DNA of 27,422 bases from an uncultured Mollicutes bacterium. Lineage in GTDB: Bacteria > Bacillota_I > Bacilli_A > ML615J-28 > CAG-313. Below are positions 1 to 8,749 of the stretch, piece after piece (positions within the stretch are counted from its first letter, which is position 1; each line of letters opens with the position of its first letter). A model generated the notes under the pieces. The model saw only the letters and a program-made list of their open reading frames with translations, was not told where the DNA came from and did not search any database. A program made the translations under genes and the position numbers. The stretch spans positions 1 to 27,422 of the forward strand of contig URLJ01000021.1 of NCBI GenBank assembly GCA_900548675.1. Direction: 5' to 3'.

Positions 1-1
1 T

Positions 2-70
2 TTTGGGTTATTAAAATTATATCAGGATTTAGATCTTTTTTCAATTCAAGAAGTCTCACATCAATTGTAA
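2..70 (+). CDS. Possible 3' end of an unknown gene (partial)
   Basis: One plus-strand frame is open from the window edge to a TAA at 68-70 and reads as a plausible amphipathic C-terminus (GLLKLYQDLDLFSIQEV...). The other two frames end at a TAA or look less protein-like. A gene upstream of rplU on the same strand is common in Firmicutes (for example spoIVFB). The piece is too short to identify, and the minus strand is also open for a short distance here, so this is only a weak call. Confidence 0.35.
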   Translation, partial: FGLLKLYQDLDLFSIQEVSHQL

Positions 71-108
71 CACAACATAAAAGCTTTTAAAGAAAAATAA
101 CATATTAT

Positions 109-137
109 TTGCAAAATATTAAGATTTAGTGTATAAT
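109..137 (+). promoter_or_regulatory. Sigma-A-type promoter of the rplU operon
   Basis: A -35 box TTGCAA at 109-114 and a -10 box TATAAT at 132-137 are separated by 17 bp. Transcription would start near 143-145, just at the first hairpin of the L21 leader. Confidence 0.8.
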
Positions 138-140
138 AAG

Positions 141-225
141 TACGTTGCAAGTCTAGCAACCGCACATAAATGGGTATTTAAGCATTATTATTAATAATCT
201 CCATAATGGCGTGTCTTAAATTTTA
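141..225 (+). promoter_or_regulatory. L21 leader (rplU 5' UTR element)
   Basis: The untranslated region starts with a hairpin GTTGC/GCAAC (144-148 and 156-160), followed directly by CGCACATAAATGGGTATTTAAGC. This resembles the conserved core of the L21 leader found ahead of rplU in Firmicutes, thought to mediate autogenous control by L21. I recognise it from memory; an Rfam covariance search with RF00559 would settle it. A strong ribosome binding site, AAAGGAGGT at 226-234, follows and fixes the rplU start. Confidence 0.55.
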
Positions 226-242
226 AAAGGAGGTAAAATTAG

Positions 243-542
243 ATGTATGCAATCATTGTAACAGGTGGAAAGCAATATCGTGCTGAAGTTGGCGATACTC
301 TTTACTTAGAAAAGATCGAAGCTGAAGTTGGTACAGAAGTAACTTTTGACCAAGTTTTACTAGTTGGTGACAAAGTTGGTACACCTTATGTTGAAGGTGC
401 CAAGGTTGTTGCAACAGTTGAAAAACAAGGTCGCGGTAAAAAGATTATTGTTTTCAAGATGAAACCTAAAAAGAACTACCGTAAAAAACAAGGTCATCGT
501 CAAGCTTATACAAAAGTTATTGTTAAAGAAATCATAGCTTAA
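243..542 (+). CDS. rplU: 50S ribosomal protein L21
   Basis: This 99-residue protein matches L21 over its whole length: the N-terminal MYAIIVTGGKQYRAEVGD is the family signature, and the C-terminal half carries the basic GRGKKIIVFKMKPKKNYRKK region that binds 23S rRNA. The ATG lies 8 bases after a near-perfect Shine-Dalgarno sequence. It is the first gene of rplU-prp-rpmA, the usual Firmicute order, and its leader suggests autogenous regulation. The stop at 540-542 is one base from the next start, so prp is probably translated by coupling. Confidence 0.97.
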   Translation: MYAIIVTGGKQYRAEVGDTLYLEKIEAEVGTEVTFDQVLLVGDKVGTPYVEGAKVVATVEKQGRGKKIIVFKMKPKKNYRKKQGHRQAYTKVIVKEIIA

Positions 543-543
543 T

Positions 544-876
544 ATGACAAAAGTTAATTTTATTAAATCAAACAATATAATTATTGGTTTTAAAGCATCT
601 GGACATGCAAACTATAATAGTTATAATAATGATATTGTTTGTAGCAGCATTACAACTGCAATTTATACATCACTAGGTCTTTTGATGAAACTTATTTCTA
701 AAGATTGTTATCATTTTTATGAAAATGCGAATGAAGCACTGATTGAATTTGAAATAATTAATTATCAAAGCATAAGTGATGAAAAATTTAAAATTGTTTC
801 TATGATATTTGAAAATCTAAATGAAGTACTAGAAAATATCCATGAACAATATCCCAAAAATTTAATAATAAAATAA
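544..876 (+). CDS. prp: Ribosomal-processing cysteine protease Prp
   Basis: This 110-residue protein sits between rplU and rpmA, the fixed position of Prp (YsxB family). Prp cleaves the N-terminal extension of ribosomal protein L27, which is needed for assembly of active 50S subunits in Firmicutes. The expected catalytic pair is present: His21 in SGHA and Cys33 in DIVCSS. The residues between them are less conserved than in Bacillus or Staphylococcus (Asn and Tyr where Gly-rich sequence is usual), but spacing and Asp30 are kept. There is no clear Shine-Dalgarno; the ATG starts one base after the rplU stop, so translational coupling is likely and would keep the protease below the ribosomal proteins. 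The substrate site is visible in the next gene. Confidence 0.9.
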   Translation: MTKVNFIKSNNIIIGFKASGHANYNSYNNDIVCSSITTAIYTSLGLLMKLISKDCYHFYENANEALIEFEIINYQSISDEKFKIVSMIFENLNEVLENIHEQYPKNLIIK

Positions 877-897
877 GCCCAATAGGAGGTGGCCTGA

Positions 898-1179
898 ATG
901 TTAAGATTTAATATCCAATTCTTTGCATCTAAAAAAGGTGTTGGTTCTACCAAAAATGGTCGTGACTCTATCGGTAGACGTTTAGGTGCAAAATTATCAG
1001 ATGGTCAATTTGCTAAAGCCGGTTCTATTATTTATCGTCAAAGAGGAACAAAAGTTCATCCAGGCAATAATGTAGGAAAAGGTAAAGATGATACTTTATT
1101 CTGCATGATTGATGGTGTCGTTAAATATGAAATAATTGGTAAAGGTAAAAAACAAGCATCTGTTTACCCATTACAATAA
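898..1179 (+). CDS. rpmA: 50S ribosomal protein L27 with cleavable N-terminal extension
   Basis: This 93-residue L27 has the core ASKKGVGSTKNGRDS followed by GRRLG and KVHPGNNVGKGKDDTLF. It begins with the nine-residue extension MLRFNIQFF that Firmicute L27 proteins carry and that Prp removes after the second Phe (predicted cut between Phe9 and Ala10). The mature N-terminus reaches toward the peptidyl transferase centre. A strong ribosome binding site (AGGAGGT, 885-891) precedes the ATG. The gene is followed by a hairpin that may terminate part of the transcription before obgE. Confidence 0.97.
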   Translation: MLRFNIQFFASKKGVGSTKNGRDSIGRRLGAKLSDGQFAKAGSIIYRQRGTKVHPGNNVGKGKDDTLFCMIDGVVKYEIIGKGKKQASVYPLQ

Positions 1180-1186
1180 GAATACT

Positions 1187-1230
1187 AGCACTTCGCCATT
1201 TTGATAAAAATGAGAGAAGTGCTTTTATTT
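1187..1230 (+). terminator. Hairpin terminator or attenuator between rpmA and obgE
   Basis: Arms AGCACTTC (1187-1194) and GAAGTGCT (1216-1223) enclose a second stem CATTTT/AAAATG (1197-1202, 1207-1212), followed by TTTTATTTAT. The U-tract is interrupted, and the obgE ribosome binding site starts about 10 bases later with no convincing promoter between. Partial termination that lowers obgE relative to the ribosomal proteins is the likeliest reading. Confidence 0.6.
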
Positions 1231-1248
1231 ATAAAAAGGAGGTATAAT

Positions 1249-2535
1249 ATGTTCGTTGATAGCGTAAAAATATCGGTTAAGGCTGGTAAAGGCGGCGATG
1301 GAATAGTTGCTTTTAGAAGAGAAAAATACGTCCCTAAAGGAGGCCCATCAGGTGGTAAAGGTGGTCGTGGTGGCGATGTGATTTTTGTTGGCGAGAGCGG
1401 ACTAACTACTTTACTAGATTTTCGTTTTATGCGCCGTATTACTGCCGAAAATGGCGGTAATGGTATGAATAAAGATATGTATGGCAAAGATGGCGAAGAT
1501 ACATATGTTAAAGTACCTATCGGTACTGTCGTAATTGATGCTGACACAAATAATATAATTGGCGATATTACTAAACATGCTCAAGAAGTAATTGTTTGCC
1601 ATGGGGGAAAAGGCGGAAGAGGTAATTCATTCTTTGCCAATGCTAGACATCCAGCTCCTGATATCTGTGAAAAAGGCGAACCAGGCGAAGAGAAAAATAT
1701 TCAATTAGAATTAAAGGTCCTTGCCGACGTAGGACTTGTCGGTTTCCCAAGTGTTGGAAAAAGCACACTTATATCCGTTATAAGCGAAGCAAAACCTAAA
1801 ATTGCTGCTTATCACTTCACCACTATAAATCCTAATTTAGGTGTCGTAGGTGTCCCTGATGGTAGAAGTTTTGTCGTAGCGGATTTGCCAGGATTAATAG
1901 AAGGAGCTCATCAAGGTTTAGGTCTTGGTATACAATTTTTAAAACATATTGAAAGAACACGTGTAATAGTACATATTATAGACATGAGTGCAAGTGATGG
2001 ACGTAATCCTATCGATGATTATGCTAAAATCAATCATGAATTATCTTCATATAATATGTCTCTTCTCGAAAGACCACAAATAGTAGTTGCGAATAAAATG
2101 GATTTACCTGGTGCTGATGATAATCTTAAAAAATTTATCGATCATTACCATCTTGATGTTATACCAATTTCTGCTATTACTAGAACTAATCTTGAGCCAT
2201 TATTATATAAAATTGCTGATGTACTTGATGAAGAACGTCAAAAAGCTTTATTAAAAGAACAAGAAATAGATACTAGTGAACAAGTAGTTGAATATGTTTT
2301 TAAGAAACCAGAAGAACCGTTCACTATTACAAAAGATAAAGATGGTGTATATAATGTGTCAGGACCTGATATTAAAAGAATTTTTGAAAGAACAGATTTT
2401 TCAAAAGATGCCAATGTTAGATTATTTGCTTTAAAACTTAGAAAAATGGGCGTAGATGCAAAACTACGTGAATTAGGGGTCGAAAATGGCGACACTGTAA
2501 GGGTGCTAGATTACGAATTTGAATTTATTGAGTAG
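1249..2535 (+). CDS. obgE: Obg-family GTPase (ribosome assembly, stress and sporulation control)
   Basis: This essential GTPase binds the 50S subunit and, in Bacillus, is needed for sporulation and general stress signalling. The ATG at 1249 is preceded by AAAAGGAGG and gives 428 residues, the usual length; an upstream in-frame TTG at 1201 lies inside the terminator hairpin and was not used. Domains in order: glycine-rich Obg fold (about 1-158, starting MFVDSVKISVKAGKGGDG), G domain with P-loop GFPSVGKST at 165-173, switch motif DLPGLIEGA, NKMD and SAI motifs, and the C-terminal OCT domain (about 350-428). It follows rpmA as in Bacillus, without spo0B between, and is followed 8 bases later by an ECF S component. 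Confidence 0.97.
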   Translation: MFVDSVKISVKAGKGGDGIVAFRREKYVPKGGPSGGKGGRGGDVIFVGESGLTTLLDFRFMRRITAENGGNGMNKDMYGKDGEDTYVKVPIGTVVIDADTNNIIGDITKHAQEVIVCHGGKGGRGNSFFANARHPAPDICEKGEPGEEKNIQLELKVLADVGLVGFPSVGKSTLISVISEAKPKIAAYHFTTINPNLGVVGVPDGRSFVVADLPGLIEGAHQGLGLGIQFLKHIERTRVIVHIIDMSASDGRNPIDDYAKINHELSSYNMSLLERPQIVVANKMDLPGADDNLKKFIDHYHLDVIPISAITRTNLEPLLYKIADVLDEERQKALLKEQEIDTSEQVVEYVFKKPEEPFTITKDKDGVYNVSGPDIKRIFERTDFSKDANVRLFALKLRKMGVDAKLRELGVENGDTVRVLDYEFEFIE

Positions 2536-2543
2536 GTGAAAAT

Positions 2544-3200
2544 ATGAATGCAAACCCTTCTAGAAGAGCTCGAATTTTAAAAATAGCCCAATTCTCTATC
2601 TTACTTGCGATAGAAGCTATTACTTGTTTCACTATTTTAGGTTCACTTCCCATTACTCCAACTATCGTTGCAACATTATCAATGATTCCCGTCATCATTA
2701 CATCAATTTTGTTAGATTGGAAGTATGGAACATTAATGGGATTTGTAACAGGCATTTTCAGTCTCATCGTTTGGACTTTTATGCCACCTGGCCCTGCAGC
2801 CTTCGTATTTACACCATTTGTAAAGCCTGGTAATTTTTTTAGCCTCGTTATATGTTTAGTACCTAGGACTCTGACAGGTACGTTTAGCGGATTAATATAC
2901 CAAGGTATCTTAAAAGCTTTACATGCAAAAAAATATAAGTATCCTCTCGGAATATCAATTGCGGCTGCTGTCGGAAGTTTAACTAACACAATCCTAGTAT
3001 TATTAGGAATTTATCTTTTCTTTGGTAAACCTTATGCAGAAGCATATGGGATGTCTTACGAAGCCCTCTTAGGTGCAATAGGCGTAGTTATTGGAACCAA
3101 TGGTGTTGCAGAGTTAATTACTTCCATCATCATTAGTAATAGCGTTTGTCTGATTGTTGGAAAATACATTACAAAAACAATGGAAGACTACCGTTCATAA
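2544..3200 (+). CDS. ECF transporter substrate-binding (S) component, substrate unknown
   Basis: This 218-residue integral membrane protein has about six hydrophobic segments and a short basic N-terminus (RRARILKIAQFSILLAIEA), which is typical of the S components of energy-coupling factor transporters. S components bind one vitamin or metal and dock on a shared EcfA-EcfA'-EcfT module, which is not in this window. The pattern PITPTIVATLSMIPVIITSILLD fits the ECF_trnsprt family (PF12822), whose members include pantothenate, folate and other transporters. No riboswitch precedes it, so the substrate cannot be inferred from regulation. It starts 8 bases after obgE with a weak GTAGGTG ribosome binding site and ends just before a strong terminator, so it is probably cotranscribed with obgE. 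Confidence 0.85.
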   Translation: MNANPSRRARILKIAQFSILLAIEAITCFTILGSLPITPTIVATLSMIPVIITSILLDWKYGTLMGFVTGIFSLIVWTFMPPGPAAFVFTPFVKPGNFFSLVICLVPRTLTGTFSGLIYQGILKALHAKKYKYPLGISIAAAVGSLTNTILVLLGIYLFFGKPYAEAYGMSYEALLGAIGVVIGTNGVAELITSIIISNSVCLIVGKYITKTMEDYRS

Positions 3201-3210
3201 AACGAAGTAT

Positions 3211-3240
3211 AAAAGTGCTGGTACACAACCAGCACTTTTT
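3211..3240 (+). terminator. Rho-independent terminator after the ECF S gene
   Basis: Perfect 12-bp stem AAAAGTGCTGGT (3211-3222) and ACCAGCACTTTT (3228-3239) with loop ACACA, ending in a T run. Confidence 0.92.
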
Positions 3241-3261
3241 AAAAACTCTTTTTTGCCTTTT

Positions 3262-3291
3262 TTTAACAATTTTCAATATTTTATGATATAC
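3262..3291 (+). promoter_or_regulatory. Sigma-A-type promoter of mutS-mutL-miaA
   Basis: A -35-like TTAACA at 3262-3267 and -10 TATACT at 3286-3291 are separated by 18 bp, immediately before the AAAGGTG ribosome binding site of mutS. The RNA leader would be very short, about 10-15 bases. Confidence 0.6.
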
Positions 3292-3310
3292 TATAAAAAG
3301 GTGATAAAAA

Positions 3311-5878
3311 ATGTACGAACAAATCGATAAAACTCTTTATACGCCAATGATGCGTCAATATCTAACAATAAAAGAAAACTATCAGGATACACTAGTATTT
3401 TTTAGACTAGGAGATTTCTACGAAATGTTCTTTAATGATGCTCTTGTAGCCAGCAGAGAATTAGAAATCGTTTTGACTAGCCGCGATGCAGGGGTCCATA
3501 ACGAAAAAGTTCCAATGTGTGGCGTACCATTTCACGCTGTCGATGGCTACATTGAACGCTTAACAGAAAAAGGATACAAAGTAGCAATCGTAGAACAAAT
3601 GGAAGCACCAGGGAATAAAAAAATAGTAACTCGAGAAGTAGTTAAAATAGTAACACCAGGTACTAATATTGACGAAAAGTATTTGTCAGAAAAAGACAAT
3701 AACTATATTGCAGCTATCGCAAAATGTGATAATAGTTTTGTAATGGCTTATACTGATTTATCAACTGGTGAAGCATATGTTACAAATCTACCCAATCATC
3801 CTGAACATTTATACAATGAGCTTGGCAAATTAGGAGTCAAAGAAGTAATTACAGATTCAAAATTTCCTAAAGCGTATTTCGCATATATTAAAAACAATCT
3901 AAATATTCTTATTACAATTAATGATGATGATAAAATTGAAGATTATCTATTGCCACTAGTAAAAAATCTAAACCCACAATTACAGAAACTATCTTCAAGA
4001 CTTATTAATTATCTCGTTAAAACTCAAAAACGTGTTTTGATTCACTTAAAACCTTTTTCGTTATATCAAAGTAAAGATTACTTATCACTTGATGCTAATT
4101 CTGTTCGTAACCTTGAACTTGTATCTTCTATTAAAGGTGAAAAGAATCGTCGAAATTTGTTCGCAATATTGGATAAATGCGCAACAGCGATGGGAAGTAG
4201 ATTTTTAAAACGCAATATTATCTATCCTTCAACAAATTTATCGCTTATACAAAATCGCCTTGCGATGGTAGAAGAATTAATCAAACATGATAATTTAATT
4301 GATATTTTAAAACAAAATTTATTTGAAATTTACGATTTAGAAAGAATCGTAGGTAGAATCAGCTATGGTAATTTGAGTCCTAAGGATTTAATTCAACTAA
4401 GACGCTCTCTTAAAGTCTTACCGCTTGTAAAAGGCAGTCTTGAAAAATATAAAACTCCAACTTTAAATAAACTTGCTGATAAAATAATAACTTATGATGA
4501 ATTAGTTAATCTCTTAGAAAAAAGTATCCGTGATGATGCACCTTTTGTAACAAGAGATGGTAACATCATAAAAGAAGGATTCAGTCAAGAATTAGATCAA
4601 ATTAAAAATATTAGTTCAACTAATAAAGCCTTTTTAACGAGCCTCGAAACTAGTGAACGATTAAAAACGGGCATTAAATCATTGAAAGTCGGATATAACA
4701 AAGTATTTGGTTATTATATCGAAATTACAAAAGCTAATCTACCTTTAGTAAAGGATGAATTTGGTTACATACGCAAACAAACTACATCAAATGCCGAACG
4801 TTATATAACAGAAGAGCTGAAAGAAAGAGAAGCTTTAATATTACGTTCGGATGAAAGGGCTCTCGAATTAGAGTTATCATTATTTGAAGAGGTTCGCAAT
4901 ACTTGTAAAACGTATTGCCCTTCTTTACAAGTTACTGCCTCTATTATAAGTGAACTAGACATGATCAACGCTTTCGCCATTACGGCAAAAACAAACAATT
5001 ATGTAAAGCCAACTTTTTCTTTATATAGTGATTTAGAAATTGTCGAAGGAAGACATCCTGTGATTGAGCAATATAATGACTTTCAATTTATTCCAAATGA
5101 TTTAAAAATGTATAATAATGATTTAATACTACTCATCACAGGTCCTAATATGAGCGGTAAAAGCACTTTTATGCGTCAAACAGCGTTGATTGCAATTATG
5201 GCTCAAATAGGATCATTCGTGCCTGCTACATCTGCTAAAATGCCTATTTTCGATCATATATTTACAAGAATAGGTTCATCTGACGATATTTCAAGTGGAG
5301 AATCTACTTTTATGACTGAAATGATGGAAGTTAATTATTGTCTCCAAAATGCTACTCCTAGAAGCTTAATTATCTTTGATGAAGTAGGTAGAGGTACTGC
5401 TACATACGATGGCATGGCTCTAGCTCAAGCAATCATTGAATACCTTCATGATAAAATAGCCGCTAAAACATTATTTTCTACTCATTATCACGAATTAACT
5501 TCATTAGAGCGTGATATGCCTAGCCTTCATAACGTACATGTTGAAGCGAGTGAAAATAATGGTAAAATAGTTTTTTACCATAAAGTAAAACAATGCCCAA
5601 CAGATAAAAGTTATGGTATTAATGTTGCAAGTCTAGCAAATATTCCGGAAGAAATAACCATACGTGCTACTGATTTACTAGATAAATTGACAAAAAATTC
5701 AAATTATGAAATTGACCTTCTTTCTAAGAAAAACTACGTTCCACCAGTAATTATCGATGAATGTAGTGAAGCAGAAAAAGAAGTATTAAAAGAACTTAAA
5801 GAACTTGATTTAAATAGTCTAAATCCGCTTGAAGCTCTTTTGAAACTAAATGAATTAAAAGAAAGGGTGAACAAATAA
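3311..5878 (+). CDS. mutS: DNA mismatch repair ATPase MutS
   Basis: MutS recognises mismatches and small loops and recruits MutL. This 855-residue protein has the normal length and domain order: mismatch-recognition domain with the Phe36-Tyr37-Glu38 motif in GDFYEMF, connector, lever and clamp domains, and a C-terminal ABC-type ATPase with Walker A GPNMSGKST at 611-619, the FMTEM loop, Walker B with Asp690-Glu691 in LIIFDEVGRGT, and the STHYHEL His switch. It starts at an ATG close behind AAAGGTG and its stop overlaps the mutL start (TAATG at 5876-5880), so the two subunits are translationally coupled. Confidence 0.98.
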   Translation: MYEQIDKTLYTPMMRQYLTIKENYQDTLVFFRLGDFYEMFFNDALVASRELEIVLTSRDAGVHNEKVPMCGVPFHAVDGYIERLTEKGYKVAIVEQMEAPGNKKIVTREVVKIVTPGTNIDEKYLSEKDNNYIAAIAKCDNSFVMAYTDLSTGEAYVTNLPNHPEHLYNELGKLGVKEVITDSKFPKAYFAYIKNNLNILITINDDDKIEDYLLPLVKNLNPQLQKLSSRLINYLVKTQKRVLIHLKPFSLYQSKDYLSLDANSVRNLELVSSIKGEKNRRNLFAILDKCATAMGSRFLKRNIIYPSTNLSLIQNRLAMVEELIKHDNLIDILKQNLFEIYDLERIVGRISYGNLSPKDLIQLRRSLKVLPLVKGSLEKYKTPTLNKLADKIITYDELVNLLEKSIRDDAPFVTRDGNIIKEGFSQELDQIKNISSTNKAFLTSLETSERLKTGIKSLKVGYNKVFGYYIEITKANLPLVKDEFGYIRKQTTSNAERYITEELKEREALILRSDERALELELSLFEEVRNTCKTYCPSLQVTASIISELDMINAFAITAKTNNYVKPTFSLYSDLEIVEGRHPVIEQYNDFQFIPNDLKMYNNDLILLITGPNMSGKSTFMRQTALIAIMAQIGSFVPATSAKMPIFDHIFTRIGSSDDISSGESTFMTEMMEVNYCLQNATPRSLIIFDEVGRGTATYDGMALAQAIIEYLHDKIAAKTLFSTHYHELTSLERDMPSLHNVHVEASENNGKIVFYHKVKQCPTDKSYGINVASLANIPEEITIRATDLLDKLTKNSNYEIDLLSKKNYVPPVIIDECSEAEKEVLKELKELDLNSLNPLEALLKLNELKERVNK

Positions 5879-7779
5879 TGGAAACAAAAATTAAAATTCT
5901 TAGTGAACGCCTTTCAAATATGATTGCTGCTGGCGAAGTTGTTGAAAAACCAGCTAGTGTTGTAAAAGAATTAGTAGAAAATAGTATAGATGCTTTAGCA
6001 TCTGAAATACGTATCGATTTAACAGATTGTGGTCTAAAATGCATTACCATTACTGATAATGGTTTTGGAATGAATAAAGAAGATATGAAAATGGCTCTTA
6101 AAAGACATGCGACAAGCAAAATTAGTACTGAAGAAGACCTTTTTAATATTACTTCTCTTGGATTTAGGGGTGAGGCACTTCCATCAATTGCATCAGTTTC
6201 AACTTTCCGCATATCATCTTGTCAAGATGATGTTCATGGCTATTTTTATAAATTTGAAAATAGTACTGTTATTGAAGAAGGACCATGCAGCATGAGAAAA
6301 GGAACACAAATTGAAGTCAGTGATTTGTTTTACAATACTCCTGCTAGATTAAAGCATCTTAAATCATCTTATACAGAACTTTCGTATATATTAGATTACA
6401 TTACTAAAATTGCTTTGTCTCATCCAAACATACAATTTAAACTTCTCAACAACGGTAAACTTTTATTTAAAACTAATGGTAATAATGAAATCCTCGACAT
6501 TATGACCGAGGCTTTTGGAGCTTCCATTAAAGAACATTTAATATATTTTAATAGTTCTGATTTACCAAATAAAACAACTACACTATACCGATATAACGGT
6601 TATACAACAACAAATGCTGTTTTTAGAAGTAATAAAAACGCTATAAATATTATAATAAATGGTCGAATAGTAAAAAATCTTAATCTATCGTACGCCATTA
6701 CTAATGCTTATTCGACAATATTACCTATTGGAAAATATCCTCTTACAACCCTCATAATAGAATGTGATCCAAGTATTATTGATGTTAATGTTCATCCCTC
6801 AAAACTTGAAGTTAGACTACTCGATGCTAGCAGTTTAGAACATGATATAACACTAACTATATTAAATGCCCTTAAAAAAAATGAATTATCTGTTTTTAAT
6901 TCCCAAAAAAATGATGCTGATACCACAAACAATGTATCAACATCTAACGATAATCACGTTGTAAGTGAAGAACCTAAATTAGATTACAACGTTGAAGCAA
7001 AAATTGATAACGATGAAACTAACGAAAATAATCTTTGGGACATGTTCGATACAGAAGAGATCTCAGACGAAAAAACTAATTCTAACTCTATGGATGATGA
7101 CATTCCAAACGATCCATTAGTGGAAAATGAGAAAATCGAAAAAGTATCCGAACAATTAACTATTGATGAAAATATTAAAAAAGAACGATCTTTTTTTAAA
7201 TCTTTAAAGTATATAGGATCTTTTTATGAGACTTACTTAATTTTAGATGGTGAAGAAGCACTGTACTTGATTGATCAACATGCTGCTATGGAACGGGTAA
7301 TGTATGAAAAAATAAAACATTCTGTCGCTTCGTCCAAAATGATGGGATATAACCTCTTAATTCCTGTTTTATTAGAGTATAGTCAAGCAGAATTATGCGA
7401 GATTACTACACCATCTTTTATAAATGAACTTGAAAAACTAGGTATTGAAGCCGAATCTTTTGGTGATAAAACAATTATTGTTCGCACGATTCCCGAATGG
7501 ATTCCTGAAGGGTTAGAAACAGAGTTTGTACGTGATATTATCGAACACTTGCGTAAAGGCCTAAAAGCCGACCGCAATGTCATGATAGATAGTCTTGCGA
7601 AAAGTCTAGCATGTAAAAAATCCATTAAAGCTAATATGCATATTCGAACCGATGAAGTCAATAAATTATTATCTGATCTTGATAAATGTGAAATGCCTTA
7701 TACATGTCCTCACGGCAGACCTACTATTATTAAATTCACTTCATATGATTTAGAAAAATTATTTAAAAGGGTAATCTAA
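5878..7779 (+). CDS. mutL: DNA mismatch repair endonuclease MutL
   Basis: MutL is the ATPase that couples MutS to strand removal. The N-terminal GHKL ATPase has VENSID (Asn35), DNGFGM and GFRGEALPSIASVS. A hydrophilic acidic Asn/Asp/Glu-rich linker (about residues 335-430) follows, and then the C-terminal dimerisation and nuclease domain. The metal-binding nuclease motif DQHA(x2)E(x4)E is intact at 466-477, with ACKKSIKA and CPHGRP (610-615) downstream. It is therefore the nicking type of MutL found in bacteria that lack MutH. The total of 633 residues is normal. Start and stop both overlap the neighbours by one base (TAATG). Confidence 0.97.
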   Translation: METKIKILSERLSNMIAAGEVVEKPASVVKELVENSIDALASEIRIDLTDCGLKCITITDNGFGMNKEDMKMALKRHATSKISTEEDLFNITSLGFRGEALPSIASVSTFRISSCQDDVHGYFYKFENSTVIEEGPCSMRKGTQIEVSDLFYNTPARLKHLKSSYTELSYILDYITKIALSHPNIQFKLLNNGKLLFKTNGNNEILDIMTEAFGASIKEHLIYFNSSDLPNKTTTLYRYNGYTTTNAVFRSNKNAINIIINGRIVKNLNLSYAITNAYSTILPIGKYPLTTLIIECDPSIIDVNVHPSKLEVRLLDASSLEHDITLTILNALKKNELSVFNSQKNDADTTNNVSTSNDNHVVSEEPKLDYNVEAKIDNDETNENNLWDMFDTEEISDEKTNSNSMDDDIPNDPLVENEKIEKVSEQLTIDENIKKERSFFKSLKYIGSFYETYLILDGEEALYLIDQHAAMERVMYEKIKHSVASSKMMGYNLLIPVLLEYSQAELCEITTPSFINELEKLGIEAESFGDKTIIVRTIPEWIPEGLETEFVRDIIEHLRKGLKADRNVMIDSLAKSLACKKSIKANMHIRTDEVNKLLSDLDKCEMPYTCPHGRPTIIKFTSYDLEKLFKRVI

Positions 7780-8690
7780 TGAAAGTAATTGTCATAACAG
7801 GACCTACTGCTGTAGGAAAGACTAGTATATCATTAAAAATTGCTTCCATATTTAAAACAGAAATAATAAATGGTGATGCTTATCAAATATATAAAGGAAT
7901 GGACGTAGGCACATCTAAAGTTACAAAAGAAGAACAACAATTAATCAAGCATCATATGCTTGACATAATTCCCCCAACAAAAGAATTTTCAATCTATGAC
8001 TATCAACAAATGGGGCGAAAGGTTTTAGCTGATTTTAAAGAAAAACAAATGTTACCTATTATCGTTGGAGGAAGTGGCCTTTATTTGGATGCTCTCATCT
8101 ATGACTATAAACTTAATGCTAAAAAGCGCGATTACAATACTGAAGAAAAATATGCAAATTATTCTAATCACGATTTACATAAATTGCTGAATGATAAAAA
8201 TCCGACTCTTGCGGCAACTATACATGAAAATAACCGAAAAAGAGTCCTTAGAGCAATAGAACGAAACGAAAGTGAAGTTAACACTGATGAAGCAACAAAT
8301 TATAATGCGATCGAACACCCACTGTACGATGTACTCTTCATTTATTTGACTGATTCAAGAGAAAAACTATATGATAGAATAAACAAGCGTGTTTCAAAAA
8401 TGATTAATGAAGGCCTCCTAGCAGAGGTTGAATCGTTTTTCCCTGATAAATTGTCCACTCAGGCGCGCTCAGCAATAGGGTATAAAGAATTATATGAATA
8501 CCTTGAAGGTGACATTTCCTTAGATGAAGCTATTGAATTAATCAAAAAGAATACTCGTCATTATGCAAAAAGACAAGAAACATGGTTTAGAAAACATCCA
8601 AATACTATTAAAGTAATGATTGATACAAACGACCTAAATAATACCATTAGCGAAATTGAAAGCATTATTAATAATTTTTTAAAAGCATAA
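7779..8690 (+). CDS. miaA: tRNA dimethylallyltransferase
   Basis: MiaA adds the isopentenyl group to A37 of tRNAs reading UNN codons. This 303-residue protein has the P-loop GPTAVGKTS (7-15), the catalytic GDAYQIYKGMDVGTSK segment (the second residue of the usual D-S-x-Q is Ala), the substrate loop with HHMLDI, the IIVGGSGLYLDALIYDY motif, RVLRAIE, and the C-terminal QARSAIGYKEL and KRQETWFRK motifs. The mutS-mutL-miaA order is common. Its stop codon lies within the stem of the following terminator. Confidence 0.97.
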   Translation: MKVIVITGPTAVGKTSISLKIASIFKTEIINGDAYQIYKGMDVGTSKVTKEEQQLIKHHMLDIIPPTKEFSIYDYQQMGRKVLADFKEKQMLPIIVGGSGLYLDALIYDYKLNAKKRDYNTEEKYANYSNHDLHKLLNDKNPTLAATIHENNRKRVLRAIERNESEVNTDEATNYNAIEHPLYDVLFIYLTDSREKLYDRINKRVSKMINEGLLAEVESFFPDKLSTQARSAIGYKELYEYLEGDISLDEAIELIKKNTRHYAKRQETWFRKHPNTIKVMIDTNDLNNTISEIESIINNFLKA

Positions 8691-8714
8691 ATGTAAAAAT
8701 TTGTGCTTTTTTTT
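8681..8714 (+). terminator. Rho-independent terminator overlapping the miaA stop
   Basis: Arms 8681-8692 (AAAAGCATAAAT) and 8699-8710 (ATTTGTGCTTTT) pair over 12 bp with one G-U pair, followed by a run of T to 8714. The miaA stop codon 8688-8690 lies inside the first arm. Confidence 0.8.
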
Positions 8715-8749
8715 GTTAGTTTTAAATAAAATATAATAGGTGTATTTTA

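Noticed and set aside
144..160. 16 bases of the L21 leader hairpin (GTTGCAAGTCTAGCAA) repeated inside mutS near 5624
   Set aside because: In mutS it encodes the conserved VASLAN segment, so the identity is most likely chance and not a repeat element.
1185..1547. Minus-strand open frame of 120 codons opposite obgE
   Set aside because: It is Pro/Ser-rich because it is antisense to the Gly-rich Obg domain, and obgE is certain.
2525..2989. Minus-strand open frame of 154 codons opposite the ECF S component
   Set aside because: The plus-strand frame has clear membrane segments, a ribosome binding site and family likeness; the minus frame has none.
8732..8737. TATAAT just before the short carboxypeptidase gene as a promoter
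   Set aside because: Transcription would start after the ribosome binding site, and there is no -35 box or clear sigma-E match at proper spacing.
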